NCBI GenBank assembly: GCA_013339895.1
Contig: JABACO010000017.1
Coordinates: forward strand, 4,591,570 to 4,655,569
Origin: Ephydatia muelleri
Lineage: Eukaryota; Porifera; Demospongiae; Spongillida; Spongillidae
Length of the DNA stretch: 64,000 nucleotides
Direction: 5' to 3'
The notes beneath the pieces were generated by a model. The model was not told the DNA's origin and ran no database searches. It was given only the letters and a program-made list of their open reading frames with translations. Below, in pieces: positions 11,549 through 22,204 of the stretch (positions are counted from its first letter, which is position 1; the number at the start of each line of letters is the position of its first letter). Position numbers and translations under genes: made by a program.

Positions 11549-11935
11549 AGGCAGCACACTGTACTAGCGTAAATTAAATGACTACTCGTAGAAGGCACTA
11601 CATACTTTGTACTTATGGTGAGGAACAGCAATCTGAGTTCATGTACACTCGTTTAATTCGCTGCATTCAATTAGTACGACACGGGACACACAACATTGTG
11701 CTGATGAAAACAGTAGGCCTGTGAGCCTGCGATGGTACCTCCCTTATCGTTGCAGATCGTGGTAGGTCAGGTAAGTTTACACAGACATATCGATAGCAAG
11801 CTAGTAACGATATTCATTATACTGTACTCCGAAAATGCTTTTTTTTACAGGTCAGACGAGCACTTGTACAGAGTGCTAGATGAGAGAAGAGTATACGTCT
11901 GCTTGCAACAATACAGAGGAAACACACAGAGATTG

Positions 11936-12050
<115 letters not shown>

Positions 12051-12724
12051 CAGGATGTACAGACGCATTTGCACAACATATACACATGCATCAGGGTGTG
12101 TGAACCAACATGAGGGCATGTTCATGTGCTCTGTGTGAGCTAAATATTGTATGGGCAAAGAGAGACTCAAGTCTCTGCAACTGGTACACAAGCCACCTAG
12201 CTGAGTAGTGGAGGCATAAAGAATGATAAGAAGTTGTTCAAGGATCAAGGATTTTGCCAAACAAGAAAGCTTTATTACACAATTGTACTTAACTACAAAA
12301 AGATGGATGTGAGTGTGTAAGAACTTAAAGTCTTATGCACGTTGCTGCAGGGACCCTCCACACACACACCACAATTTTTGGCCAACTGTGTAAATCTCAT
12401 CAAGGAATGATAGCCGACAACAACTTTTTCGATGACAACATCATACGCTTCATGATTAAAAATAAATTCGTGCATCTCTACTTGTAGACTTGTATATTTA
12501 ATTATTCATTTTGCTCCAAAGAAATCAGCCACCCCCCCCCCCCCCACACACACACACACTTTTTAATATTGTACCATGGGGCCCAGTGCTGTGGTGAATA
12601 CAGTGATATACTTTGCCACATGCATACAGTGGTACTGGACACCAATCCTATGGGGGCTGAGGACCAATATATGACATAGAGCTCGCACTTTAGAAACGGT
12701 ACATACACACAGGTACATGTAGCT

Positions 12725-14127
12725 ACATGTGTGTCTGTATATGTGTGTGTCTGTGTGTATGTCGTGTGTGTATCTGTGTGTCCATGTCGTGTGTGTATCT
12801 GTGTGTCCATGTCATGTGTGTATCTGTGTGTCCATGTGTGTTCATGTGTGTCTCTGTGTGTGTCTGCATGTGTGTGTCTATGTGTATTTCGTGTGTATGT
12901 ATTTTTTTGTATGAGTCTGTGTGCATGTATGTCTGTGTGCGTATCTGTGTGCGTATCTGTGTATTTCATGTGTGTGTCTGTAGGTGTGTTTGTGTATTTC
13001 ATGTGTGTGTCTGTAGGTGTGTTTGTGGATTTCATGTGTGTGTCTTTGTGTGCTTGTGTGTCTGTGTCTGTTGTGTGTGTATGGCATGTGTGTATCTTGT
13101 GTGTGCGTGTGTGTGTCTGTGCATGTGTGTGCGTCTGCATGTGTGTGTCTGTGCATGTGTGTGTCTATGCTTGTGTGTCCATGTGTGCCCGCGTCTGTGT
13201 GTCTGTCGTGTGTGTGAGTCTGTGTGTATGTCGTGTGTGTCTGTGTATTTCATGTGCATGTCTGTGTGTGTCTCTGTGCATGTCTGTGTGTGTCTGTGTC
13301 TGTGTATGTGTCTGTCGTGTCAGAGTGTGTTGTGTGGGTCTATGCGTGCCTGTGTGTGTGTGTCTGTGTGTGCGTCTGTGTGTGTGTGTCTGTGCATGAC
13401 TGCATGTGTCTGTGTGTATGTGTCTGTGTGTATGTGTCTGTGTGAGTGTCTGTGTGTGTGTGTCTGTGTGCCTGTGTGTGTGCATGTGTGTCTGTGTGTG
13501 CCTGTGTGTGTGTCTGTGTGTATGTTGTGTGTGTGTGTGTCTATGTGTGTGTGTGTCTGTGTGTGTGTGTGTGCATCTGTGTATGTGTGTGTGTGTCTGT
13601 GTGTGTGTGTCTGTGTGTGTGTGTCTGTGTGTGTGTCTATGTGTGTGTCTGTGTGTGTGTGTCTGTGTGTGTGTGTCTGTGTGTGTGTGTCTGTGTGTGT
13701 GTGTCTGTGTGTTGTGTGTGTGTCCATGTGTACCTGTGTGTCCGTGTCCGTATGTGTGTGTGTGTTTGTGGGTGTACGTCATGTGTGTGTCTGTGTATCT
13801 ATATGTTGTGTGTGAGCGTTTTTGCATGTGTATTGCCACATTTATACAGTGGTGTGTGTGTGCAAGTGTGCAATGTTTGTGTACATTTAGAGTACCAGAT
13901 GGGGACACAATGTATTCAATCCTTGGAGACACGATACATGTAGAGAAAGCTTGGTACACAAATTTACATAGAATCAGTGGTCTGTACAGGCATGCACAAG
14001 TACAGTTGAATTGAATAGAATACATGTGCATGTGACAATGTTTGTGAGTGAGAGTGTTTGTACCATCATCAGACAGGTGTATTGTTTGCCACATGTATAA
14101 CTGGTGTGTGCAAGTATGCTGTACATG

Positions 14128-14187
<60 letters not shown>
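12725..14187. repeat. TG-rich degenerate arrays with a unique spacer
   Basis: 12,725-13,820 is a degenerate TG array with CTG/CATG words. 13,830-14,130 is lower-repeat sequence that corresponds to the inner part of the element's terminal repeat. 14,131-14,187 is pure TG. The mirror is 38,278-39,720. Confidence 0.9.
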
Positions 14188-14189
<2 letters not shown>

Positions 14190-15595
14190 GTTGTGTATAA
14201 GAAAATATGCCATACGATAGTGTACAGGGCCATGTACGTAACAATGCAAGTGTGTGCACAAGTGGGAGCCAGCATGAGTATGTGTGAGCTGAAAGTTAAT
14301 TGTGGTAGTCCATATAGTGGTAATCAAGAAGCTCTCACTTGCTCTTCAGGTAGGCTACAGTGATGCTGTTGTGTGATTACTGCCAGTTTTTGTTTACTTG
14401 TATTAGATTGTTTCTGAAGAATACCAGGTCAAGATGCATCATCAAAAGCCTCTTAAATTTGAAACGAATCAAATTGTACTGAAACTCCCAGACTGCAGTC
14501 CAGATGGATGGAAACTTACACCCATTGTGCATGAGGTAAGTTTTACATTTCTTAGTAGCTTACAATGCCCCTTACTGGTATCCTTCGTTTACATAGCTGG
14601 ACAAAGATGAAGTGGATTATTTTGTTAAAGGTTTACCACTACCAAGATTTCAGCTTGATGTCACAAAGACTTCTCCAGATTCTGAGCCTAAGCCTAACTA
14701 CTATACTGTGCAATGTTTGAAAACACAAAAGGAAACCTCCTTTGTTCTTCTGTGTAAGCATGCACAATTGTGCCAAAGCAGAAAGGTTCTGCACAACATT
14801 AGTTTGCTTGATTTAGATTGATTCATGCCACAGTTACAATTAGAACCTTTCTGTAATGGGTGTTGCTGTCATGGTAGTTTTGTTCTCACAGGTCCACCAC
14901 CACCAGCACTCCCCCTTGTCAACAATGGTAAGCTACTTGTGTCTAATTAAACCCCTCAATTTGACTCCCATTTATTAACATGGAACCTGATGAACATGGT
15001 AACATTATTTCTGTAGCATGGGGTGATAAATTCTCTGCACATCAAACATTACTCATCACTTATACAGAATAGTTGCGGAGACAGTTGCTGCTTTTCCCAA
15101 TGGGTACCTATTAAGCACATACTTTTTCTCAATGAACCTGAAATCACCAACAGTAGTGACATTTTATTCTTTAGTATTGTAGTATATGTGTATCTGCTCT
15201 TCATTCATATATTTCTTTTCTATTTCAGAAAATGTGAATTTAAATTCTCATATGAAGTGGGTTTTCATTTCTCTGGGTGGAGTTGCTGTATGTTTTTTCC
15301 CCATGTTGTTCTCAACGAGATGGCAATTTAGATGGTCGTTGGGATTAGCAGTAATTCCCGGCTTATACTCTGTGTACTGCGCATTCTGACCATCCTGGTA
15401 TCAAGAATATTATTCCACATGTTCTGCCGGTTGTTTTTAATGCCATCAGAGAACAATTTGGCTGGTAGATTTGAAACCACTACTCCATAGAACTCTCATA
15501 CGACTTGTGAAGATTATGTGTATGTTACCATTGTGATTATTTGACACAACACTTATGAAATTACAATTATAAAATTATGTTATACATTATATACG

Positions 15596-15605
15596 AATAA
15601 ATAAA
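15596..15605 (+). terminator. Overlapping poly(A) signals
   Basis: AATAAATAAA, two overlapping AATAAA hexamers 207 bases after the ZU5 stop codon in copy A. The same pair lies at 48,374-48,383 (minus strand) in C. Confidence 0.55.
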
Positions 15606-15639
15606 ACACATCAGCTACAAAGTTATGTTTAGGAACTAC

Positions 15640-17745
15640 ATGTATCACCCTACCGGAGGATATATCCACCCCTTAAGAGGAGCAACCGGGCATTGGCCCG
15701 CACTAGTGTTAGGTTCAGGCGGCCATACAAGTTGGAGTCCACCTTGGACTTGGGGATGTTGGTCCTTGTGGCAAGGTGTACGTGTGAAGCAAGACTTGAG
15801 AAAGCTTGGACAGCTTCCCTGCCCCAAGCTCCATATGACTCCACCACAAGGGGAATGCATGCATGTCCATCCTAGCTCAGAAGACTTAGCATCATTAGCT
15901 GAGTGCTTTCTTAGCTCAGCGGCAACTGCTGCTGACCCTGCTGTGAGACCCGCTTCAGAGAGAAGAGATGGGTTTAGCGGAGAAGTCACAGAAAGATCAA
16001 AGGCAGCAGTCTTGCCACAGAGCCAATTCGAAGCTAAGATGTCAGCAGGACGTGTGTGCAGGAGCTCACGTCCAAGTCCACTGCCAGCTAATGCCTTGTG
16101 GCAGGTTTGGAGCACTACATCCCTGAGCTTATTGTGCCTGGATACAGCATCACCACCTCGCTAGGGGATCCAAAGGGTGTTCTGGGCACAATGCACAGGG
16201 AGGTAAGCCTGGTGAGGTGTCTAGCCCCAGCCACAACTTGATGGCCATTTGGTGCTCATTGGGGTCTAGGCTTAGACCCAGGCCTGGAGATGGACAGTGC
16301 CAGAGAGCCATGCAGAAGCATGGGGAGAAGACACAGACAGGAGACGAGCCTTGTCAGAAGTAGAGCTCTCTGAGAGAAGAGAGTTAAATTGAATAGACTC
16401 TAATGTGGCTGACAGAGTGTGCTGTCGACAAGGAGTAGTGGCCAGACTATTAATGTTAACTGCACTCTCAAGGTACAGACATGTTGTACAAATTAACCGC
16501 CTCAGCTAGGAAATTATCTGAAGGTGAGGCAAGGCCTGCAGTACTGATGGATGCAATAAAGGCAGAGGGATGGGGAGGAGGGGCCTGCAGTACTGATGGA
16601 TGCAATAAATGGTGGTACGCTAATGAGCAGAGACCCAGGCCACCTCTGCTTAAACTCAACTGGGCCTGCTTCCAAGAGCTGTCAGTAGTGTGAATAGCTT
16701 GGCACTCTGTGAAGGTGTGTCTGACCTGCTGATCGAACACATGCAGCTCATCTAATGCCAGGGATGGAGGGGGTGGAACGTGCAATATGGACTAATTTTG
16801 TAAATGCGTAGCAAAATGAGAGCAATCTGAGGATCACATGAGCCAAGCTTCTACAGTGAGGATAGCAATATGGAAGCAGCAGCACTTTTGGAGGCAATAA
16901 AGGATGAGCAAAAGGCCACATCTCCTATAGGTGCTCCAAGGATAGCAAGGTTGGGTGTGAAAGATTTGTTCATCTCTGCAGGAAATAGGCTCAGGTCACC
17001 TTGACTGAAATGCTCACATTTTGGTGGATTTAAATGAAGCCCCAGTGAGGGACCTTAATCCAGAAGAAGATGTACCACATGCTGGACAGAGGAAGGTGGA
17101 CCAGCCACCACCCCATCATCCAGGCACCAAGCATTAATAAGTAGATCTTGGCAGCTATTGTCCTTGGAGATGGTAAGAGGGCCTAGAGGATCCCCTTGCT
17201 GCACACCAGCCTCCGAGGTCAAAGTTCCCACAGGAAATGGTGTTGGCTGTAGCACCACTCAGTCCATGGGAGGAGGAGGGGGAAATGTAGGGCACATTGA
17301 TCAAGGAGAGACTGGCGAGACAGTAAGTTGAAGGCATTTTTCATATCCACCTTCATGCATGCAAAACCAGGATCATGCCAATGGTCATCAAGACAACGTC
17401 TCAGGCCAATGGATAACCTTCTCACATCCTTGGGGGAGAGCAATGTCGAACGGGAAAGGCTGTAAGAAAGCAGAAGCATCCTCTTTAATTAAACAACAAA
17501 GACATTTGCTTGTGAGTTGGTGAAGTGATTCACCCACGGCTATGGGCCTAATGTCCTGTGCGACAAGGAAGGATGTTGATTACACCTTGAAGGAGGGAGC
17601 AAATGGAAGTAGGAACTGGAACTTCAGCCACATCAAGGAGGTGTTGGATGTGCAGGCCTGTGGGGCCAGCTGCACAAGCCTCAGGGAAGGACCAAATGAC
17701 AGAGAGCACTTTAAATTTTATTTTTTTAAATATATTACAGTTGTT
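15640..17745 (-). pseudogene. LINE-type reverse transcriptase, copy A (degenerate)
   Basis: Broken non-LTR-type RT. Read on the minus strand in changing frames it gives SFPEACAAGPTGLHIQHL (finger region), then VDMKNAFNLLSRQS (motif A, catalytic Asp), GVQQGDPLGPL (motif B) and WCLDDGVVAG (motif C, LDDG). The C-terminal block contains PADILASNWLCGKTAAFDLSV. This last block, ending near 15,645, is of the kind often found after such RTs and has an endonuclease-like look (inference). Frames change at least three times and part of the palm-thumb region is deleted. The RT-bearing segment of about 2.2 kb sits just beyond the ZU5 3' end and is absent from the paralogous locus at 60,318. Confidence 0.8.
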
Positions 17746-17969
17746 TTGGATGCAATAAATGATGAGTAAACACAATTAGGTGTATATGTAAGGATGACAG
17801 TAAAAAGTTAGCAAGCAAGGGATTGTGGAAATCATGCAATGATGAATCTAAATACCAAAGACTTACAATATCAATTGGATATTTATACACATAGTTGCTA
17901 GAATCTTGTTTGCTTACTTTATGACCACACAAATCAGGCATCTCATCTACGCTGTCCCAACCTCATCCT

Positions 17970-18089
17970 CAGCCCCAGTCCTTACCCACACCTCAGCCCC
18001 AGTCCATACCTCACCCTAAGCCCCAGTCCTTACCCACACCCTCAGCCCCAGTCCTCACCTGATGAAGCCCTCCTTCTGCAGTGTTGGAG
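17970..18089 (-). pseudogene. Captured slice of the SREBP-like gene, copy A
   Basis: 18,059-18,089 encodes NTAEGGLHQ followed by a GTGAGG donor and the CCCCAGTCC-type minisatellite of the next intron. It matches 62,030-62,175 of the SREBP-like gene in the same relative orientation. Only the 3' end of one exon and part of its intron are present. The sequence upstream is replaced by C/T-rich repeats. Confidence 0.8.
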
Positions 18090-18094
18090 GGAAG

Positions 18095-18430
18095 GGGTGG
18101 AGGGAAGGGGACAAAGAAGACCTTCCTTCTCTCCCTCCCCTCGATCCCACCCTCCCTCCTCTCATACCGCTCCCCTCCTTCCTTCTCTTCTCCCACACTC
18201 CTCTCTACCCCTCCCCTCCTCCCTCCTTCCCTCTTCCTCCTTCCCTTGGGAGGTCCCCATTCCATACCTTCCTCCCTCTTTCCCCTCCCTCCCCTCCTCC
18301 CTCTTTCCCTTCCCTCCCTCTTTCCCCTCCTCCCCTCCCTCCCCTCATGCTCCCTCCCTTCCTCCCTCTCTCCCCCTCCTCTCCCCTCCCTCCTCCCTCT
18401 TCTCCTCCCTCCCCTACAATTCTCCCTTGT
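18095..18430. repeat. C/T-rich polypyrimidine tract, copy A
   Basis: About 330 bp of CCCTCC/CTTCC words with nearly all purines on the minus strand. Counterparts are 25,635-25,960 (B) and 45,527-45,815 (C). Open frames across it are low-complexity artefacts. Mirror-like homopurine tracts of this type can adopt triplex structure (inference). Confidence 0.9.
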
Positions 18431-18557
18431 TACACCTTCTCTTACTAGGTTTTATCTGTACACCAATGCCAGTCTTAAATACTGATATGTACTGTTGTTT
18501 CTCCTTTAATAATTCTTTTACTACACTGTCAAAGTACTGCTCTTAACATGCCTACAG

Positions 18558-18632
18558 TCCAGTGCTTGCTGCAGCTACTCATTTCAAGTTAGTGAATCAG
18601 CACCAAATGGCACTTCAGTGAGTGCCATCAGG
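18558..18632 (+). pseudogene. Isolated cadherin-like exon fragment, copy A
   Basis: A 75-nt, 25-codon segment bounded by a CCTACAG acceptor and a GTAAGT donor, encoding SFQVSESAPNGTSVSAIR. The V-S-E-S-A-P-N-G-T-S-V pattern resembles the first strand of a cadherin repeat. Copy B (25,428-25,502, minus) has YYFEVSESAP, closer to the family. No neighbouring exons are visible, so it may be a captured exon. Confidence 0.35.
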
Positions 18633-18689
18633 GTAAGTGGGTGGGCCGGGTGTATGTGTACTTATGGTACCTCTGAACATAAATAGAAT

Positions 18690-19509
18690 GTCCTCCTTTT
18701 CTACGCGAACATATGCAAACGCAGCGCGGAGATATAGCTACGGCAGAAATGGTTTATACGTACGCCTACGTACATAATGATACATGGGTCAGGGCTATGT
18801 ATGAATATGATTGCTTTTATCGCGTGACGTAATTACATTCGGCTCTACAATAGAAGTCAGGCAAAAGGTATGTTACATTAGTCGGCCGTTTAGGTATGTT
18901 ATTCAATTCTCCCTCTAGAGAGCATATCGAAAAGTACCAAAAACCGAGCATAACCCCAAAATTAGCCCATATATATCCGTGGAGGCAAATAAAGCAATTA
19001 ACGCCCACGCGTCATGTGACCATATGAAAAAGGTAGGGTAGATTCGGTAGTGTTCGGCAGTCGCGCGAAAATTTGATGTACAATAAATAGCCCTACGGAT
19101 ATTCGGAATTAAAAAGAAATACTACCTGCACTTTTAGAAACCTAAAACCACTTTAGAACAACAGTATCACTTTAGGTGATTTTTTTTTGTTTATTGAAAA
19201 TGCAATAAAATATTAAAGTCACTACGGCAGTAGTCGGCAGCGCTAAGGGTTATTTCGGCAGTGCGATTAGGCAGTGTTCGTCACCGCATATAGCACAATC
19301 ATTCGCAATGAGTCATTTAAACATTCTTACTATTATAAAAATTGAGTAAAATTACTACAGATCCAGGAATCATCAGTCAGCATTGAGGCATGCTATATAC
19401 TTGCATGCAGGAATTGGAATCATCTTATTAATTAAGCAGCCTATACGTCTGGCAACTTGCACTTCAGGGCTGTGGAACTCAACTGAGTCACATGTAATTG
19501 TCACTGTCT
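18690..19509. other. Non-coding flank of the pogo-like element, left arm
   Basis: No gene seen. Contains repeated TCGGCAG/TAGTCGGCAG words around 19,225-19,275, also present in the mirror 24,770-24,835. These may be part of the element's terminal region. The element's outer ends could not be fixed because no copy lacking it is in the window. Confidence 0.4.
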
Positions 19510-21406
19510 TCAGCAAGATTTGTGCAGCCGGTTTGGACAAATGTATTCCTCTTCATCTTCACTATCAAAAGAGAAATATATTCTGTGCACTTCTGGGATG
19601 CAAGTGACATGTGATGTTTCGTCACACTTCTGACACTGCACCCACTTGCATTCAACGCCATCTTCTTGTTGTTGAAAGAAAACTGAAATCACACACCATG
19701 CATTTCCAATCCCCACCAGAATCATCTTCATCTGTTTGATCTATCATTCCCTGTTTCTCTGCTCTTTTGTTACCTTTCCCTTCTCATCTCCTTTCTTACC
19801 TTTCCCTTTCTCATCTCCTTTCTTACCTTTCCCTTTCTCATCTCCTTTCTTACCTTTCCCCTTCTCATTTCCTTCTTACCTTTCCCTTTCTCAATTCCTT
19901 TCTTACCTTTCCCTTTCTCATTTCCTTTCTTACCTTTCCCTTTCTCAACTCCTTTCTTAAGCATTTAGTAGACCGATTAATAATATTGTCTAAGCCTAGC
20001 AACCAAACTGGATAGAAAGGAAAACGCTCTTTATCAGCTAGTGTGTACGCTTTAACCAGCAAGAAATGGCGAGAATTGCATGAAGCAGAAGAGGCTGAAA
20101 AAAAGTTTAAAAAGGCAATCTCGTCAGAATTGGGAGTGACTAAAGTTGGCAGCCTGTTATGCAAGCTTGATGTTGATGGGCAATTTGATCTTACATCATT
20201 TGGGCCATCACTTGGCAGTTCTTCTCGCCTTTCACCATCTGAGGGATCATCATCTCCTCCAGCTAAGGGATCACCATCTCCTCCACCTGAGGGGCCATCA
20301 TCTCCTCCATCTGAGGGATCATCATCTCCTCCACCTGAGAGGCCATCATCTCCTCCAACTGAGGGATCACCATCTCCTCCACCTGAGGGGCCATCATCTC
20401 CTCCATCTGAGGGATCATCATCTCCTCCACCTGAGAGGCCATCATCAACATCATTTCCTCCACCTGAGGATCATCATGTCCTCACCTGAGGGATAATCAT
20501 CAACATCATTTCCTCCACCTGAGGGATCACCATCTCCTCTACCTGAGGGATCATCATCTCCTCCAACTGAGAGATCGTCATCTCCTCCACCTGAGGGATC
20601 ATGATGTCCTCCACCTGAGGGATCATCATCAACATCATTTCCTCCACCTGAGGGATCATCATCAACATCATTTCCTCCACCTGAGGGATCACCATCTCCT
20701 CTACCTGAGGGATAATCATCAACATCATTTCCTCCACCTGAGGGATCACCATCTCCTCTACCTGAGGGATCATCATCAACATCATTTCCTCTACCTGAGG
20801 GATCATCATCAACATCATTTCCTCCACCTGAGGGATCATCATCAACATCATTTCCTCTACCTGAGGGATCATCATCAACATCATTTCCTCCACCTGAGGG
20901 ATCACCATCTCCTCTACCTGAGGGACCATCACCTCCTCCACCTGAGGGACCATCATCCACTGATACTTCTGCAATCTCTTTAGCAGAGGACCACAGCAAG
21001 TAAAGTGATGTGTCTTCTATGTCTCCTTGCCATTCCCCACCATAAGCTGACTCAAACAGCTGTAACTTTGTATGCCCTATACACTCTTCAAGAAAGCGAA
21101 GGCCACACCTCATTCGAAATACAGCTGGATCACTAACTGGAGACAACAGTGTTAGGGATCACCTACAACAAGAGTGTGAAGAAGCAGATCTACCTTTCCT
21201 GGATCCAGCGGGTAAAGGCCTGACTTCCTAAAGCCATTCACAACAGTACTAAGGGTTATCTGATCAACAGCACCCTTGAAGAGTGTAGGAAAACTTTTTT
21301 TGCTGATGTTTTCGTTCAAGTGTGTTTCCTTCCATTTGTTTTTGGCAGTGGCCCACAGGCTCTTAAGGGACTTAAATATTTTTAACACAACATACCACAC
21401 CATCAC
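19510..21406 (-). pseudogene. Pogo-like DDE transposase with PHD finger, left arm
   Basis: Minus-strand mirror of the 22.2-24.5 kb gene. It keeps SLKSLWATAKNKWKETHL and GFRKSGLYPLDPGK, a DPSGGG/NDVDD acidic repeat region, a KGKGKKGDE basic repeat and the C-terminal PHD-like finger (CKWVQCQKCDE ... HVTC ... YICP). It lacks everything before the 'FKSLKSLW' block, removed by a deletion of about 640 bp relative to the right arm. Two segments are inverted in place (19,960-20,121 and 21,151-21,187), and one extra T shifts the frame before the PHD finger. The codon that is a stop at 22,876 in the right arm is still Arg here (VFRMRCG). Confidence 0.8.
19780..20960. repeat. Coding minisatellites of the pogo-like gene, left arm
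   Basis: Two arrays. At 19,780-19,960, 24-bp units encode KGKGKKGDE-type basic repeats. At 20,225-20,960, 15-24-bp units encode DDDPSGGG/NDVDD acidic repeats. Mirror arrays are 24,160-24,300 and 23,035-23,890, with different unit counts and orders. Confidence 0.85.
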
Positions 21407-22061
21407 TATATGTGAAAATTCATTTTGGTGTCTTACACATGCGGGGTACCGACGTTACAAGGTCCGATACCCCGTAGGGTTCAAAACGGCCACATCTTCA
21501 GGTAGGAGTGTCCAAATCGGTTCAAAATAGGTACCCATGTAGAAGGTCCTACCGCTATTGATTTGTTCTGTTCGTTAATTTTTGCTTTATCCGTTATGGA
21601 GATACAAGTGTGCAAAGTAATTGCATATTTCCCGGGCGTTACGCGCCATTAACGTATAACGACTGGCTTTGAGGATCTTCGTAATACGTTAATGGCGCGT
21701 AACGCCCGGGAAATATGCAACTACTTTGCACACTTGTATCTCCATAACGGATAAAGCAAAAATTAACGAACAGAACAATTCAATAGCGGTAGGACCCTTC
21801 TACATGGGTACCTATTTTGAACCGATTTGGACACTCCTACCTGAAGATGTGGCCGTTTTGAACCCTACGGGGTATCGGACCTTGTAACGTCGATATCCCG
21901 CATGTGTAAGACACCCAAAAAAAATTTCACATATAGTGATGGTGTGGTATGTTGTGTTAAAAATAGGAACCCGATAGCGTTAATATGTCGGAAGGTATAT
22001 CGTTTTAAATTTTATGTTATAAAATAAAATCCACAAGACCCATTTTCGTATAGAACGTTCC
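21383..22061. mobile_element. Palindromic long-TIR element at the palindrome centre
   Basis: 21,383-21,658 and about 21,690-21,963 are reverse complements with a loop of about 25-30 bases (ACTGGCTTTGAGGATC). The order and content of blocks (TAACGCTATCG, GTCCGATACCCC, TTCAAAACGGCCACATC, CTGTTCGTTAATTTTTGC) match the terminal repeats of the 37,421-44,742 element. The right end, GAACGTTCC at 22,053-22,061, corresponds to the other element's CTGTCCC end. The left outer 100 bp are missing. It interrupts the pogo-like gene and carries no gene of its own. Confidence 0.75.
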
Positions 22062-22204
22062 ATATATCAATTGATTTCACTTTTGTTTGTTAAGTAAAAC
22101 CTTAGCATGATTGCCATTGCACAATACCTATATGGCGCTTCATTGCCACACATTATACATGTATGATATAGTGATAAGGGGAATGTTCTGGGACCTGTAA
22201 ACTA

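Noticed and set aside
18062-18546. Proline/serine-rich open frames over the C/T-rich tract
   Set aside because: Low-complexity polypyrimidine sequence, open on three frames and differing among copies by indels.
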